A stretch of 64,000 nt of DNA from Streptococcus canis. GTDB lineage: Bacteria; Bacillota; Bacilli; Lactobacillales; Streptococcaceae. Made by a program: the position numbers and the translations under genes. The notes beneath the pieces were generated by a model. The model searched no databases. It saw only the letters and a program-made list of their open reading frames with translations, and had not been told where the DNA came from. Location: assembly GCF_900636575.1 (NCBI RefSeq), contig NZ_LR134293.1, positions 421,001-485,000 of the forward strand. Direction: 5' to 3'. Positions 20,691 to 29,060 of this stretch are shown here, piece after piece (position 1 is the first letter of the stretch; the number at the start of each line of letters is the position of its first letter).

Positions 20691-20726
20691 GATTTCCGAA
20701 ACTATAAAGGAAAACGGAGAAAGCCT

Positions 20727-21986
20727 ATGAATATTTTTGAAGAACTCAAAGCACGTGGCTTGGTCTTTCAGACAACTGATGAAGAAACCCTAGTCAAAGC
20801 ATTAACAGAAGGGCAAGTATCCTATTACACTGGTTATGATCCAACCGCTGACAGCCTTCATCTTGGTCACTTGGTTGCTATCTTAACATCTCGTCGCTTA
20901 CAATTAGCAGGGCATAAGCCATATGCGCTAGTTGGTGGAGCAACTGGTCTGATTGGTGACCCTTCTTTCAAAGATGCCGAACGTAGCCTGCAAACAAAAG
21001 AAACCGTTCTCAACTGGAGTGACAAAATCAAAGGTCAACTGTCTCGCTTTCTGGATTTTGAGAATGGAGACAACAAGGCAGAACTTGTCAACAATTACGA
21101 CTGGTTCTCGCAAATCAGCTTTATTGACTTCCTCCGTGATGTCGGCAAATACTTCACCGTTAACTACATGATGAGCAAGGACTCTGTTAAAAAACGTATT
21201 GAAACAGGAATTTCTTACACTGAGTTTGCTTACCAAATCATGCAAGGCTACGACTTCTACGAACTCAATGCCAAGCATAACGTAACCTTACAAATTGGTG
21301 GCTCAGATCAATGGGGTAATATGACCGCAGGAACCGAATTGCTTCGCAGAAAAGCTGACAAGACTGGTCACGTCATGACCGTACCACTCATCACCGATTC
21401 AACCGGGAAAAAATTCGGTAAATCAGAAGGCAATGCTGTCTGGCTTGATGCCGACAAAACTTCCCCTTACGAGATGTACCAATTCTGGTTAAACGTCATG
21501 GACGATGACGCCGTACGATTCTTAAAAATCTTTACATTCTTATCTTTAGATGAGATTGCAGAAATTGAAACCCACTTTAATGCCGCTCGTCACGAGCGCC
21601 TCGCTCAAAAAACCTTGGCGCGCGAAGTGGTTACTTTGGTTCATGGCAAAGAAGCTTACAAACAAGCGCTTAACATCACTGAGCAACTCTTTGCTGGTGC
21701 TATTAAAAATCTTTCTGCCAGCGAGTTAAAGCAGGGCTTAAGCAATGTGCCTAACTATCAGGTAAAAGCCGAAGACAACCTTAACCTTGTTGACATTCTC
21801 GTGACCGCAGGCATTTCCCCATCAAAACGCCAAGCACGTGAAGATGTGCAAAACGGTGCGATTTACATCAATGGCGACCGTGTTCAAGAGTTGGATTACA
21901 CCTTATCAGATACCGATAAAATCGACAACCAACTAACTGTGGTTCGCCGCGGTAAGAAAAAATACGCTGTTCTAAAATTTAACTAA
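20727..21986 (+). CDS. tyrS: tyrosyl-tRNA synthetase, C-terminus altered by island insertion
   Basis: This 419-residue class I synthetase charges tRNA-Tyr. HLGHLVA (HIGH-type) and KFGKS (KMSKS-type) signature loops, the GGSDQWGN tyrosine pocket and a C-terminal S4 RNA-binding domain ([23 protein letters not shown]) are all present. The start at 20727 gives [11 protein letters not shown]. The last residues (KYAVLKFN) are supplied by an integrated island. The displaced right junction at 35,537 still encodes YAVLTY plus stop in the same phase, so the original tail was probably YAVLTY. The catalytic core is unaffected. Confidence 0.97.
   Translation: MNIFEELKARGLVFQTTDEETLVKALTEGQVSYYTGYDPTADSLHLGHLVAILTSRRLQLAGHKPYALVGGATGLIGDPSFKDAERSLQTKETVLNWSDKIKGQLSRFLDFENGDNKAELVNNYDWFSQISFIDFLRDVGKYFTVNYMMSKDSVKKRIETGISYTEFAYQIMQGYDFYELNAKHNVTLQIGGSDQWGNMTAGTELLRRKADKTGHVMTVPLITDSTGKKFGKSEGNAVWLDADKTSPYEMYQFWLNVMDDDAVRFLKIFTFLSLDEIAEIETHFNAARHERLAQKTLAREVVTLVHGKEAYKQALNITEQLFAGAIKNLSASELKQGLSNVPNYQVKAEDNLNLVDILVTAGISPSKRQAREDVQNGAIYINGDRVQELDYTLSDTDKIDNQLTVVRRGKKKYAVLKFN
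21963..21973 (+). repeat. attL core of the tyrS island
   Basis: TACGCTGTTCT lies inside the last codons of tyrS and is repeated exactly at 35,537-35,547, just beyond the integrase. Confidence 0.75.
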
Positions 21987-22077
21987 CCTTAAACGTCTTT
22001 AAATCGCCTTAACTACTGATATGACAACGTTTCTAGGGATTTCCTATAACTTTAATTATCCTTAGATATTCCTTCAA

Positions 22078-22099
22078 AGTCCACAAAAAAGTCCACAAA
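22078..22099 (+). repeat. tandem AAGTCCACAAA repeats near attL
   Basis: AAGTCCACAAA occurs at 22078-22088 and 22089-22099, and a third time at 35455-35465 beside attR. Their position inside both ends fits integrase arm-binding sites; that role is inference. Confidence 0.5.
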
Positions 22100-22109
22100 T
22101 TTTGACACT

Positions 22110-22139
22110 AAAAAAGCTATCAACTCAATGTTTGATAGC
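22110..22139 (-). terminator. terminator closing the leftward island operon
   Basis: GCTATCAA (22116-22123) pairs with TTGATAGC (22132-22139). On the minus strand the hairpin is followed by a run of T. It lies downstream of the toxin gene. Confidence 0.7.
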
Positions 22140-22194
22140 CTAAAACAGTAGTAAAAGGTGAACAAATTTTAATAAGTTCAGCAGGCAAGAAACT

Positions 22195-22217
22195 AGCACC
22201 CGGTAAAGGTGCTTTTT
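22195..22217 (+). terminator. hairpin AGCACC/GGTGCT with T tract
   Basis: This short perfect stem is followed by TTTTT on the plus strand. It could stop transcripts entering from tyrS, whose own terminator has been displaced to 35,571. From 21,987 to 22,257 I see only these repeats and terminators. Confidence 0.6.
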
Positions 22218-22257
22218 AGTTTGCTGTAAATCTATTGTAACATGTTATTATGCGTTT

Positions 22258-22605
22258 TTATTTTTTCTTAAACAGTCTGATATAGTCTTGTTTGCTATGG
22301 ATAATGTCAGATACAAAAACGGCTTTTCCGTCTTCTAAAATGTGATAAAAAGCTAGATAGTCCCCTAAAACAATGCAACGGGTATTATGTGGCGGGTAAA
22401 TAGTTTCTCCTACTCTGTCATCTGCGTTAAATCCTGCTTCTGGGAAAAATTCAAGACGTTCTAGCCCGTAAAGAATATTGTTGACGGTGTTAGCTCCTGC
22501 TTGCTCCGAAAAGTAAGTAGTTTCAATATAGCTTTTTATTGCCCGTAGCTGTTCCTGTACGGTTTCGGGGATAATAAGGCTATGGGTTTTATTATCAGAT
22601 ACCAA
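22258..22605 (-). CDS. type II toxin, RelE/ParE family
   Basis: This 115-residue protein has the compact RelE/ParE fold pattern: a helical N-terminus (QEQLRAIKSYIETTYFSEQ), the central GLERLEFFPEAGF segment, then a beta sheet (TRCIVLGDYLAFYHILEDGKAVFVSDIIHSK). Conserved basic and aromatic positions near the C-terminus fit an mRNA interferase or gyrase inhibitor; the target is not determinable. It overlaps the antitoxin gene upstream by 11 bp, the standard antitoxin-then-toxin arrangement. In the island it probably promotes stability. Confidence 0.85.
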   Translation of the reverse strand: MVSDNKTHSLIIPETVQEQLRAIKSYIETTYFSEQAGANTVNNILYGLERLEFFPEAGFNADDRVGETIYPPHNTRCIVLGDYLAFYHILEDGKAVFVSDIIHSKQDYIRLFKKK

Positions 22606-22882
22606 GGTTAGCCCTCACTTCACTAGCGTTGTATACCCGCCCATGCTCTAAATCGTCAAAACTTTTAGCAATTTCAGCACGTAAACCTGCAAGTAGTTCA
22701 GCCCGTTCTTTATCGGTGTCAGTCTCAAAAGGTAAGGCTTTATTTTGTACAATGTTTTCTAAAAACAAATTAAAGCTAGCTGTCATGTCAAGGTTTTGGG
22801 CCGCGATAATAGCTTTAGCTTTTTCTAGTAAATCGCTGTTAGTCTTAAAGTTGACCTGCGTATTTTTTTCTAAAACGTGCAT
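22595..22882 (-). CDS. type II antitoxin, RelB/DinJ family
   Basis: This 95-residue protein has an N-terminal ribbon-helix-helix (QVNFKTNSDLLEKAKAIIAAQNLDMTA region) for DNA binding and dimerisation. A C-terminal acidic helix (ELLAGLRAEIAKSFDDLEHG) would wrap the toxin. GGAGGTGC sits before the ATG. An exact-arm palindrome overlaps the likely -35 region, so the pair should repress itself. Confidence 0.85.
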   Translation of the reverse strand: MHVLEKNTQVNFKTNSDLLEKAKAIIAAQNLDMTASFNLFLENIVQNKALPFETDTDKERAELLAGLRAEIAKSFDDLEHGRVYNASEVRANLGI

Positions 22883-22902
22883 AGTAGCACCTCCTTAATG
22901 AT

Positions 22903-22934
22903 ATTATATCACTTTTAACTATACCTGTATAGTT
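22903..22934 (-). promoter_or_regulatory. toxin-antitoxin promoter with palindromic operator
   Basis: TATAAT on the minus strand is at 22903-22908. Upstream, AACTATAC and GTATAGTT (22917-22934) form an 18-bp palindrome covering the -35 area, the usual place for RelB-type autorepression. Confidence 0.7.
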
Positions 22935-22950
22935 GCATATAGCTGAGTGC

Positions 22951-23328
22951 CTATGCTGTTGTTATTAACACACCATTTCTATAACTCTGGGCGAATTCAA
23001 GCAAGGCTCTTTTCTTGGTCTCATAGTACCGACTTTCAGAGCGTTTGAGTTGCGTCATGATCTTCTGGTTAGATAGCTTCTCACTAATCAAATAACACTC
23101 AATCAGTATTTGTCTGTATTCTATCTTAGACAGTTGATTGATGGCATGTTTAATAGCATCTAGTTCCTCTAAGGCACATTCTCGGCTTATTTCAAGGTGT
23201 TCTCTGCGTGTGGAATGGCAATCTATATCAAACTGGTAACGCTCGTTATAGCTTAAATCAAGGCTATTGGCGATACGTTGCCATCTATGAAACTCTTTTA
23301 GTTTACGAATAGCGTTCTTATGGTTCAT
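22951..23328 (-). CDS. ArpU-like phage transcriptional regulator
   Basis: This 125-residue basic protein resembles ArpU/late-operon activators of streptococcal and enterococcal phages. It has an N-terminal helical segment and a central coiled region (ECALEELDAIKHAINQL). The C-terminal sigma-region-4-like helix-turn-helix is IECYLISEKLSNQKIMTQLKRSESRYYETKKRALLEFAQ. It overlaps the upstream sigma-like gene by 11 bp. In phages such proteins switch on late genes; in an island they may control the distal genes or respond to the helper. No structural gene lies downstream here. Confidence 0.7.
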   Translation of the reverse strand: MNHKNAIRKLKEFHRWQRIANSLDLSYNERYQFDIDCHSTRREHLEISRECALEELDAIKHAINQLSKIEYRQILIECYLISEKLSNQKIMTQLKRSESRYYETKKRALLEFAQSYRNGVLITTA

Positions 23329-23665
23329 CTAATACCTCTAAAGCTTCTCTATGTAATTTAAAAACGGTATTCCTTGAATAACCTAGTTTATCAGGTATCT
23401 CATCCCATGATAAGCCATCCACGTATCTAGCTTTGATAACAGCAATCTGTCTCTCATCTTGCAATGTGGCAATCATGGCCAGTCTCTTGTCACGTTCCTT
23501 AGCTAAATATAAGAGTTGTTTAGCTGTACCTTTTTCGATGCCATTTAGTAACTCAGGATTACGAAAAGCATTCATTAGCTTGATGTCCTTGTCTCGTTGT
23601 TCCTCAAATAAGGTCATTAAAGCAAAGAGCGGTTTCAATTCTTTAAGTTGTTCTTTGGCGTTCAT
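23318..23665 (-). CDS. sigma-70 region 4-like / DUF1492-type regulator
   Basis: This 115-residue protein has a helical N-terminal half. Its C-terminal helix-turn-helix (DERQIAVIKARYVDGLSWDEIPDKLGYSRNTVFKLHREAL, split here by residue 100) has the DGLSWxEIxxxLGYS pattern of sigma region 4. It is typical of small phage regulators next to ArpU. It is probably a DNA-binding transcription factor; the target promoters are unknown. Confidence 0.7.
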   Translation of the reverse strand: MNAKEQLKELKPLFALMTLFEEQRDKDIKLMNAFRNPELLNGIEKGTAKQLLYLAKERDKRLAMIATLQDERQIAVIKARYVDGLSWDEIPDKLGYSRNTVFKLHREALEVLDEP

Positions 23666-24061
23666 TAAAGCCCCCAGTGTGGTATAATTGTGTTAACAGA
23701 TATAACCAAGGAGGCGTTCGCATGGACGTCTTTTTGTTTTGTTCGTTTTGTAAACTAGATATTTTTTGTAGTACTTCGCTTTTCGCTTCTAAAATCGTTT
23801 CTAAGCGCTTTTTAGAGTTTATAATATAAATCATCAACCTTTTAGACAGAAGCGTTAAAACCATGCTTTATTTTAGTCTGAGAGTGTTATTCTGTGTGGT
23901 AGGCTTCCTAGCTAAAACTAGAGGTTAAATCCTTTCGCGCCAAGCTTTTTAATCTTCGTCAAAAATTTCAAAAAGGGAATTTTTTTCACGGAAAAGGGCG
24001 CGTTCTTTGTTTTCCGAACAATATAGCCCCGTTTAAAAATGAAGGGGGTAGTTTCCGAATG
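23666..24061. other. gene-poor stretch with repeats; possible packaging or regulatory region
   Basis: No well-supported gene is seen. An extended -10 (TGGTATAAT, 23681-23689) on the plus strand is followed by GGCGT/ACGTC arms and TTTTT near 23,713-23,736, which could make a transcript of about 50 nt. An imperfect 18-bp direct repeat starting TTTCCGAA and ending TATAGCC occurs at 24011-24028 and 24052-24069, next to a GGGCGCG motif. The role is unknown. Confidence 0.35.
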
Positions 24062-24550
24062 TTATAGCCAGTACCTGTCCCCCTTATCCATATAGTAATG
24101 AAATCTCTTCCAGTGATACAAGTATTTAGCTATTCTCATGTACTTAGGACGCTTAGGAAAGTCATCATGACTATAATAACCATGTTTGTGTTTGGCTTTT
24201 GGATCTACTTTCAAACACTCTTTAAAGGCTAATCGCCAATAGTATTGACAATCTGTCTTGCTTCGATTGAGTGTGGCTTGATGAACCTTCTGACAAGAAC
24301 CACAAGCAAAATCATGAGAAGCCTTAAATAACTTCCGGCAACGTCTCTCACAGTCAGGACACAAGAAGAAGTAACGTTTACCACCATAAGTTCCTGGTAT
24401 CGTTTCAAGTAAGAGCTCTTGCCCCTCATAATGAACGATTAGCCCATCTAGGTCTATACGGATAGCTTGGCCATTTATTGTTCCTGTAACTCTAGTCTTC
24501 TCCTGTGTCTTCATTGGTTTAATGATACTCTCAATAGCTAGTTCTAACAT
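24062..24550 (-). CDS. zinc-ribbon hypothetical protein
   Basis: This 162-residue protein starts at 24550 behind AAGGAG. Residues 1-60 form a beta-rich domain. Two cysteine pairs, CPDCERRC and CGSC, lie about 25 residues apart and make a likely zinc ribbon; the basic His- and Tyr-rich C-terminus (KHKHGYYSHDD, YLYHWKRFHYY) could contact nucleic acid. I do not recognise the family. It sits at the end of the replication module and may be an island-specific DNA- or RNA-binding accessory protein. Confidence 0.6.
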   Translation of the reverse strand: MLELAIESIIKPMKTQEKTRVTGTINGQAIRIDLDGLIVHYEGQELLLETIPGTYGGKRYFFLCPDCERRCRKLFKASHDFACGSCQKVHQATLNRSKTDCQYYWRLAFKECLKVDPKAKHKHGYYSHDDFPKRPKYMRIAKYLYHWKRFHYYMDKGDRYWL

Positions 24551-24623
24551 TCTTTCTCCTTAACACTCACACAACCCAAAACTATTGATAAAACGACAAA
24601 AAGAGGGAAAACCCTCTGATTGT

Positions 24624-25181
24624 TTATTTAACGAGTAACTGACCTTCAACAACCATATCATACAACTGGTTAAAGGCTTGACTGATAGACTCAAGGATGG
24701 CCCCTAAGTCTTCTGGCGTCATCTCTTTATAATTCATAGAGAGGTGTTCAGCCAGTTGGTTGTGGTCTGAAATGAAAGTCATAAATGTGTCTCGATCGTT
24801 AACTTTCTCTTGGGTACTTTTAGATAAAGAAACCACGCGCTGATCATCAAGTTCTTCAACTTCCTTGATTAATTCGTTTTCTTGAGCCATGTCATCAAGT
24901 TCTCCATCCGTCATATCCTCAGGTTGGTTGTAATAGTCCTTGAAGCTGTCACAGATACGCTTGAAGACCTTGCTTAACTTTCTGTCTTCGGCATATTCTA
25001 AGACTAACTGATTAGCATAACCACCTTGGTCATCATTGTGATAAGTTGCGTCAATCACTGGTTGCTCATAGGTTCCAGTCATATAGCCTAAAATAGCATG
25101 ACAAGCCACTTGTGCGGTGTCAAAGTCTTTAAACGTGTAGTGGAAGGTGAATGTTTTTGGTGTGTCTGAAAATGTTCTCAT
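24624..25181 (-). CDS. hypothetical island protein, 185 aa, acidic
   Basis: AAAGGAG precedes the ATG at 25181. The N-terminal part is beta-rich (FTFHYTFKDFDTAQVACHAILGYMTG). A strongly acidic middle (PEDMTDGELDDMAQENELIKEVEELDDQ) and a helical C-terminus follow. No family is recognised. It starts right after a 57-codon ORF and clearly belongs to the leftward operon. The acidic character would suit an inhibitor or DNA-mimic protein, but this is only a possibility. Confidence 0.6.
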   Translation of the reverse strand: MRTFSDTPKTFTFHYTFKDFDTAQVACHAILGYMTGTYEQPVIDATYHNDDQGGYANQLVLEYAEDRKLSKVFKRICDSFKDYYNQPEDMTDGELDDMAQENELIKEVEELDDQRVVSLSKSTQEKVNDRDTFMTFISDHNQLAEHLSMNYKEMTPEDLGAILESISQAFNQLYDMVVEGQLLVK

Positions 25182-25182
25182 A

Positions 25183-25356
25183 TTATTTCTCCTTTGTGAT
25201 TGCTATAATGTCTGATAAATTGATGATGGCAGAAGGAGATGCTACCCAGTTTGGTTGTTTGCCAGATAAAAGATATTTGACCAACTCATTATAAAGGGTG
25301 CGGTCACCTTGAATGGTGATGGTGTTACCACCTCGTGTGTGTAATTTTAGTTTCAT
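25183..25356 (-). CDS. small island protein, 57 aa
   Basis: This short ORF encodes MKLKLHTRGGNTITIQGDRT and continues to IIAITKEK with a stop at 25183. It has the look of a small beta-strand phage protein. Its end is 1 bp from the next start, and the AAAGGAG of that next gene lies in its last codons. This tight packing, in the same direction as its neighbours, supports it being translated. Function is unknown. Confidence 0.55.
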   Translation of the reverse strand: MKLKLHTRGGNTITIQGDRTLYNELVKYLLSGKQPNWVASPSAIINLSDIIAITKEK

Positions 25357-25361
25357 ACCAG

Positions 25362-25535
25362 TTACCTGTACAAGACCAATAAAGAAGTTGTGGTAGCCAT
25401 GTCTTCATAATTGCCAGAAGTGGCTTCTGAAAATTTGATGTCTATCACAGATACCGATAGGGTAAATTGATTGACCCGATATTCAAAATCGTCTAGTGAT
25501 TCATTGTGTTTTTGATAAAATAGTTTGATTTTCAA
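25362..25535 (-). CDS. Cse60-like small protein, 57 aa, TTG start
   Basis: A TTG start at 25535 follows AAAGGAG. The product (KIKLFYQKHNESLDDFEYRV, then VIDIKFSEATSG and ending LLVLYR) has the pattern of the small Cse60/sporulation-type family widespread in phages: short beta strands, a long helix, then an IDIKxS strand. It is first in the small-gene cluster directly below the iteron region. No function is known for this family in phages or islands. Confidence 0.55.
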   Translation of the reverse strand: MKIKLFYQKHNESLDDFEYRVNQFTLSVSVIDIKFSEATSGNYEDMATTTSLLVLYR

Positions 25536-25561
25536 TTTTTTTAGCTCCTTTTCTTTAATTT

Positions 25562-25868
25562 GTTACCTTCTTTAGTGTTTTTGTTACCTTCTAGGTAACA
25601 TAGCTCCGCCTTACTGCCACAAGGGGTTAGGCCGCTTTGTTACCATGTTGACCTTCTTTCTAACTCCTTACCCTTATATATAAATACTGCTTTTTTCCTA
25701 TATAGAGAGTTAAAAAGAAGGTAACAAGGTCAACATAACAGCTATAAAGCTATATATATCAAGGGTCTAGGTGCGTTACCTTCTTTCTAAACAAGGTAAC
25801 AAGAAGGGCAACAATGTTTGTAAAATCCTAGTAACTGCAAGGGTTTAGGCCATCAAAAGAAGGTCAAC
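25562..25868. other. putative island replication origin: iterons around an AT-rich core
   Basis: GTTACCTTCT occurs at 25562, 25583 and 25775, with GTTGACCTTCT at 25647. Inverted versions AGAAGGTAAC (25716), AAGGTCAAC (25726), AAGGTAAC (25793), AGAAGGGCAAC (25802) and AGAAGGTCAAC (25858) lie on the other side. Between the two arms, about 25675-25715, is an AT-rich core. The region is directly downstream of the helicase gene, the same place as the SaPI origin, whose Rep binds iterons flanking an AT-rich segment. Confidence 0.65.
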
Positions 25869-25869
25869 A

Positions 25870-27372
25870 TTATTCTTTTTTTGTTATAGCGTGATTTACT
25901 CTCCCCAGTTTTGGCCTCTCAAACTCCAACGGATCCAGTTTGTCATAATCTTCAACCTTAACACGCGCTTTTTTTAGTTGGTACTTATTTGGCGTTAACT
26001 GCTGTAAGTGCCTGATTGTCTCCTTACCAGCACCGTAAACATTTGGCTTAGGTATTCCCATATCTTCGGCATAATGCTTCAAGGATCTTGTAGCGATAAA
26101 AACGGGTACTACGTCCAGCTCGTGCCAACCTCTTTCCATGTACTCATGTTTTACCCAAGATAACAAGTAATCATTATCTTCCTGGTATTCCTCTAACAGG
26201 CCTTTGACTGCCTGCGGTTCGATAAAATGAGTAAATGGTTTCTGGTTGATAGCTTTATAAAGGGCGTACTCTAATACCTCTTTATTGGCCAAAAAATCAT
26301 TTTTTATCCAGGGCTTTTCTTTCTCACCGTTAAAGTCAGCATTGAAGGGGACAATCATAATACGCCTATACCAGCCCTTTGTCTTATTTCCACCGTTGGG
26401 GATATAGTTTCCTGAAAAGATATTAAAGAGTTTGAAGGTCGCTTCAAAAGCTGGGCGCCCCTTTGGATTGACTAGCACGGTGTCCCCACTGGTAATACTC
26501 ATTAGGTCAGACGGATTTTTTAAGTATTCATTAGGTGTCTCGTCTCCAATATTGCAAACTTTACCTACTAGCGTTTCCAGGTTATGCTTTTCAGCAAACT
26601 GTGCGGGCTTCAATGCTGATACGTTACTTTCTCCTATCAGATTGATAAGGAACCGCTGAAATGTCCCTTTTCCGTTGTTACCGTCCCCGTAAAAGATAGC
26701 AAATTTATTCCGTGTATGGTTGGGGTTGATAGCCTCCAGGATAATCTGCCAAAACAATGTTACCAGCTCACTATCATTGCAAGCGATAGAGTTTAACCAA
26801 TCGTCAAATGTCTTCCCCTCCCTATCGGTTGGGACCCGTTTAGGCGCGTGATAAGCTGTGCTGATTTTGCTTGTAATCACATATTTAGGGCTGAAAGGAA
26901 GTAGCTCTTTAGTCCTTAAGTCAATTATGCCATTCTGTACAGGGATAAGGTAGGCGCTCTCCAGCGGTTTCTTTATCCTTGTCAATGTCCTAACCATTAG
27001 CTTAATCTGGGGCCATTCCCTAGGCTTAATCCTCACGTCAAAAGTCTTACAAAATCGGTTAAATAGGTCATTACTAGCCGTATATATGCCCTCATCTAAA
27101 TCATAGATATAGAGTAGGCTATAATCAGGTACGTTGCTTTTGCTGATAAAAGTAAAGGTGATAATTTCGCTTAGCATTTTGGCAACTGTGAAAACCTGGG
27201 GCATGGCCACCTTTTCGGTAACGTCCCCTGTACTTTCATTTATTTTGGTTTCCGTGTGTTCTTCCCGCCATTGTTCACCAGCTTGAAAGATACGGCTTTC
27301 CAATTCCTTCATTGTCCTGGGCGGTTGCTCATTTTCACGCGCCTCTAAGATTTCACTTTCCAGGCTTTTCAA
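25870..27372 (-). CDS. rep: phage/plasmid-type replicative helicase-primase (D5/DUF5906 type), Rep
   Basis: This 500-residue superfamily 3 helicase has a D5-N-like region around residues 180-225 and Walker A GDGNNGKGT at 229-237. A Walker B-type segment (LVGKVCNIGDETP) and sensor/arginine region (NGGNKTKGWYRRIMIVPF) follow, then a C-terminal winged-helix domain. It is the kind of protein that opens an origin and loads host replication proteins for P4-like elements and SaPIs. It follows the primase gene by 19 bp, and the iteron origin begins at its stop codon. Confidence 0.85.
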   Translation of the reverse strand: MKSLESEILEARENEQPPRTMKELESRIFQAGEQWREEHTETKINESTGDVTEKVAMPQVFTVAKMLSEIITFTFISKSNVPDYSLLYIYDLDEGIYTASNDLFNRFCKTFDVRIKPREWPQIKLMVRTLTRIKKPLESAYLIPVQNGIIDLRTKELLPFSPKYVITSKISTAYHAPKRVPTDREGKTFDDWLNSIACNDSELVTLFWQIILEAINPNHTRNKFAIFYGDGNNGKGTFQRFLINLIGESNVSALKPAQFAEKHNLETLVGKVCNIGDETPNEYLKNPSDLMSITSGDTVLVNPKGRPAFEATFKLFNIFSGNYIPNGGNKTKGWYRRIMIVPFNADFNGEKEKPWIKNDFLANKEVLEYALYKAINQKPFTHFIEPQAVKGLLEEYQEDNDYLLSWVKHEYMERGWHELDVVPVFIATRSLKHYAEDMGIPKPNVYGAGKETIRHLQQLTPNKYQLKKARVKVEDYDKLDPLEFERPKLGRVNHAITKKE

Positions 27373-27391
27373 TTCTTCCTTTTCTATGGTT

Positions 27392-28249
27392 CTATCCTCT
27401 CTTTCTAAATTCTGCTCTTGCTATACTTTCAAAAGTCCTATCTAGCTCCCTCTCTGATAGGGGATTAGCCGTCACGCTGTTAGCAATCTTTGTTAATTCG
27501 TAAGCTGTTTCTAAATCACAATCAACCCACTTATTAAATAGCAAGCCAACAAACTTAGTTAGGGCCACGTTACGCCCACCTTCGTCTCCAAAACCATTAA
27601 ACAAGGTATCTATGACCCTCATGGTGATAGAACGCTGACTTCTAGGGCGTGGCGTGTAAGTAGTAACAACTTGTCTGTTTGGCGTGCTACCATTTTTAGG
27701 AACAGGATAATCAAGACCATGGTTCACATAGCGCTGATAGCCCTCTGGGTCGCCTGTTGTAACAGGTAAGCCTTGTAATTGTGACCAGGTAAGGCTAGCT
27801 AAATCAAACGGCAGTCCAATCTTATCGGCTATCTCCTTGACCACTTGTTTATAAGTTGCTTCAGTCATCACGTCACTAGGCTTCACGACAAGCCGATAGC
27901 GTGGCTTCTCAGCGGTGTGTTTAATCGTTGGATAAATAATATAGCTGTATTCCCAAAGCGTCTGAGAAACGATTTTAGGTAGGTTGACGCCTGTTTCTAT
28001 CTCGTCATAGTCAAGAAAAATCAAATCGCGATAAACTAAACTAGCATTATTGCGCTTATAGCTATCGTTTTTCTCTGCTGTGACCTTGCCACTTAGGCAG
28101 TAGGGGGCTTGTGTTCGCTTGTATTCTTCAATATCGATAGCCTCAGGCGGTTTCAAAGGTTTAAACTGCGCAATATAGTCAAATGGTTCTAAAGGTCCTT
28201 TGTAGGGGTACAAATAAGAGCTAAAGCCTCTTGCTTCATAAATAGCCAT
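27392..28249 (-). CDS. pri: island primase (PriCT domain)
   Basis: This 285-residue protein has an N-terminal catalytic-like domain in which LIFLDYDEIE provides the acidic pair and KPRYRLVVKPSD the basic strand, as in prim-pol/RepE-type enzymes. The C-terminal helical domain GGRNVALTKFVGLLFNKW fits PriCT. It would synthesise the primer for island replication together with the downstream helicase. Its ATG abuts the stop codon of the preceding small regulator gene. Confidence 0.75.
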   Translation of the reverse strand: MAIYEARGFSSYLYPYKGPLEPFDYIAQFKPLKPPEAIDIEEYKRTQAPYCLSGKVTAEKNDSYKRNNASLVYRDLIFLDYDEIETGVNLPKIVSQTLWEYSYIIYPTIKHTAEKPRYRLVVKPSDVMTEATYKQVVKEIADKIGLPFDLASLTWSQLQGLPVTTGDPEGYQRYVNHGLDYPVPKNGSTPNRQVVTTYTPRPRSQRSITMRVIDTLFNGFGDEGGRNVALTKFVGLLFNKWVDCDLETAYELTKIANSVTANPLSERELDRTFESIARAEFRKRG

Positions 28250-28522
28250 CTACACATTTACCCCCAAAAAGATAAGAATATCACTGACCTTGTAATAATG
28301 TTTCCTGGTGTCTTCTAGTGGTGGTTGGTATCGTCTTAACCCAGCATTTTCCCACCGTTTTAGGGTTTTACCTTTGATATTTAATTCCTCTTTGACCTGT
28401 TCAGCCGTGATCAATCCTAAAACTCTTGGTTTAGGTTTCTGGTAGGCTTCCAAAAAGCGATTAAAAGCGGTCAGGTTTTGTTCTAAGAGTTTTGCTTCAT
28501 AATCTTGACTAAATACGTTCAT
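28250..28522 (-). CDS. MerR/excisionase-like helix-turn-helix protein, 90 aa
   Basis: After a helical N-terminus, residues 36-90 form a winged helix: LITAEQVKEELNIKGKTLKRW then a basic wing (GLRRYQPP) and YYKVSDILIFL. This is the layout of MerR/excisionase DNA-binding domains. The gene immediately precedes the primase and may be an accessory replication or regulatory factor. Confidence 0.65.
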   Translation of the reverse strand: MNVFSQDYEAKLLEQNLTAFNRFLEAYQKPKPRVLGLITAEQVKEELNIKGKTLKRWENAGLRRYQPPLEDTRKHYYKVSDILIFLGVNV

Positions 28523-28524
28523 AC

Positions 28525-28854
28525 CTAACCTCCTTTGAGTAGTTCTTTGTAACTGGTTAAATCGGCATTCAATAACACACTTAGGCGTTCTTGTTCCTTT
28601 TGTACTTGATTATAAAAGGCTTTAGCACCATCTAGTAATTCTTCTTTGTTAGCTGGGATAAAGTACCCACGATTGAATCCGTGTCTAATGCCGATAATAG
28701 GGACGTTATAGCGCGTGATTAAGCTACTGATGATACTTTGGACGGAGCGTTCTTCAAGTTTCAGTATTAAGCCAATCTCTGCCCCTGTAATGGGGTTGTC
28801 TGCCCCCACCTTAATCAGATTAAGGACACGTCTATAATTTTCTGGTAGTGTCAT
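28525..28854 (-). CDS. winged-helix hypothetical protein, 109 aa
   Basis: The N-terminal 60 residues resemble a winged helix (YRRVLNLIKVGADNPITGAE, then LEERSVQSIISSLITRY). The C-terminal half is a coiled helix (AKAFYNQVQKEQERLSVLLNADL). It is similar in outline to small phage replication or regulatory proteins. It is 2 bp upstream of the next gene in the operon. No function can be assigned. Confidence 0.6.
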   Translation of the reverse strand: MTLPENYRRVLNLIKVGADNPITGAEIGLILKLEERSVQSIISSLITRYNVPIIGIRHGFNRGYFIPANKEELLDGAKAFYNQVQKEQERLSVLLNADLTSYKELLKGG

Positions 28855-28865
28855 TCAGTTCCTCC

Positions 28866-29060
28866 CTAATTGTAATAATGGTTCTGTGCTTGAATATAAG
28901 CCCCATAGTTTGCGTTCTGACTTGGCTTAGGTACTTGGGTATCTTCTGGTAAGTCAATCTCTATTAATGACTTAGAAAGGCTAAGAAGGAGCCCTAAGAG
29001 ACCTAAAACAATGAATAAAATAAGTGTCTGTGTTGGGGTGAGGTTAAGTTCATTAGGCAT
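28866..29060 (-). CDS. small membrane protein, 64 aa
   Basis: The ATG at 29060 follows AAAGGAG at 6 nt; an upstream in-frame start at 29087 lies behind that site. The peptide has one transmembrane helix (TLILFIVLGLLGLLLSLS) and a C-terminal proline- and asparagine-rich tail. It overlaps the preceding gene by 8 bp. Function is unknown. Confidence 0.6.
   Translation of the reverse strand: MPNELNLTPTQTLILFIVLGLLGLLLSLSKSLIEIDLPEDTQVPKPSQNANYGAYIQAQNHYYN

Noticed and set aside
20691..20726. T-box riboswitch for tyrS
   Set aside because: The leader after the promoter is only about 36 nt, far too short.
22629..22898. 89-codon ORF opposite the antitoxin gene
   Set aside because: It is a shadow of the antitoxin frame and has no promoter or ribosome binding site.
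23643..23864. 73-codon ORF on the minus strand upstream of the sigma-like gene
   Set aside because: No ribosome binding site, no recognisable domain and overlap with the next gene. It may be chance.
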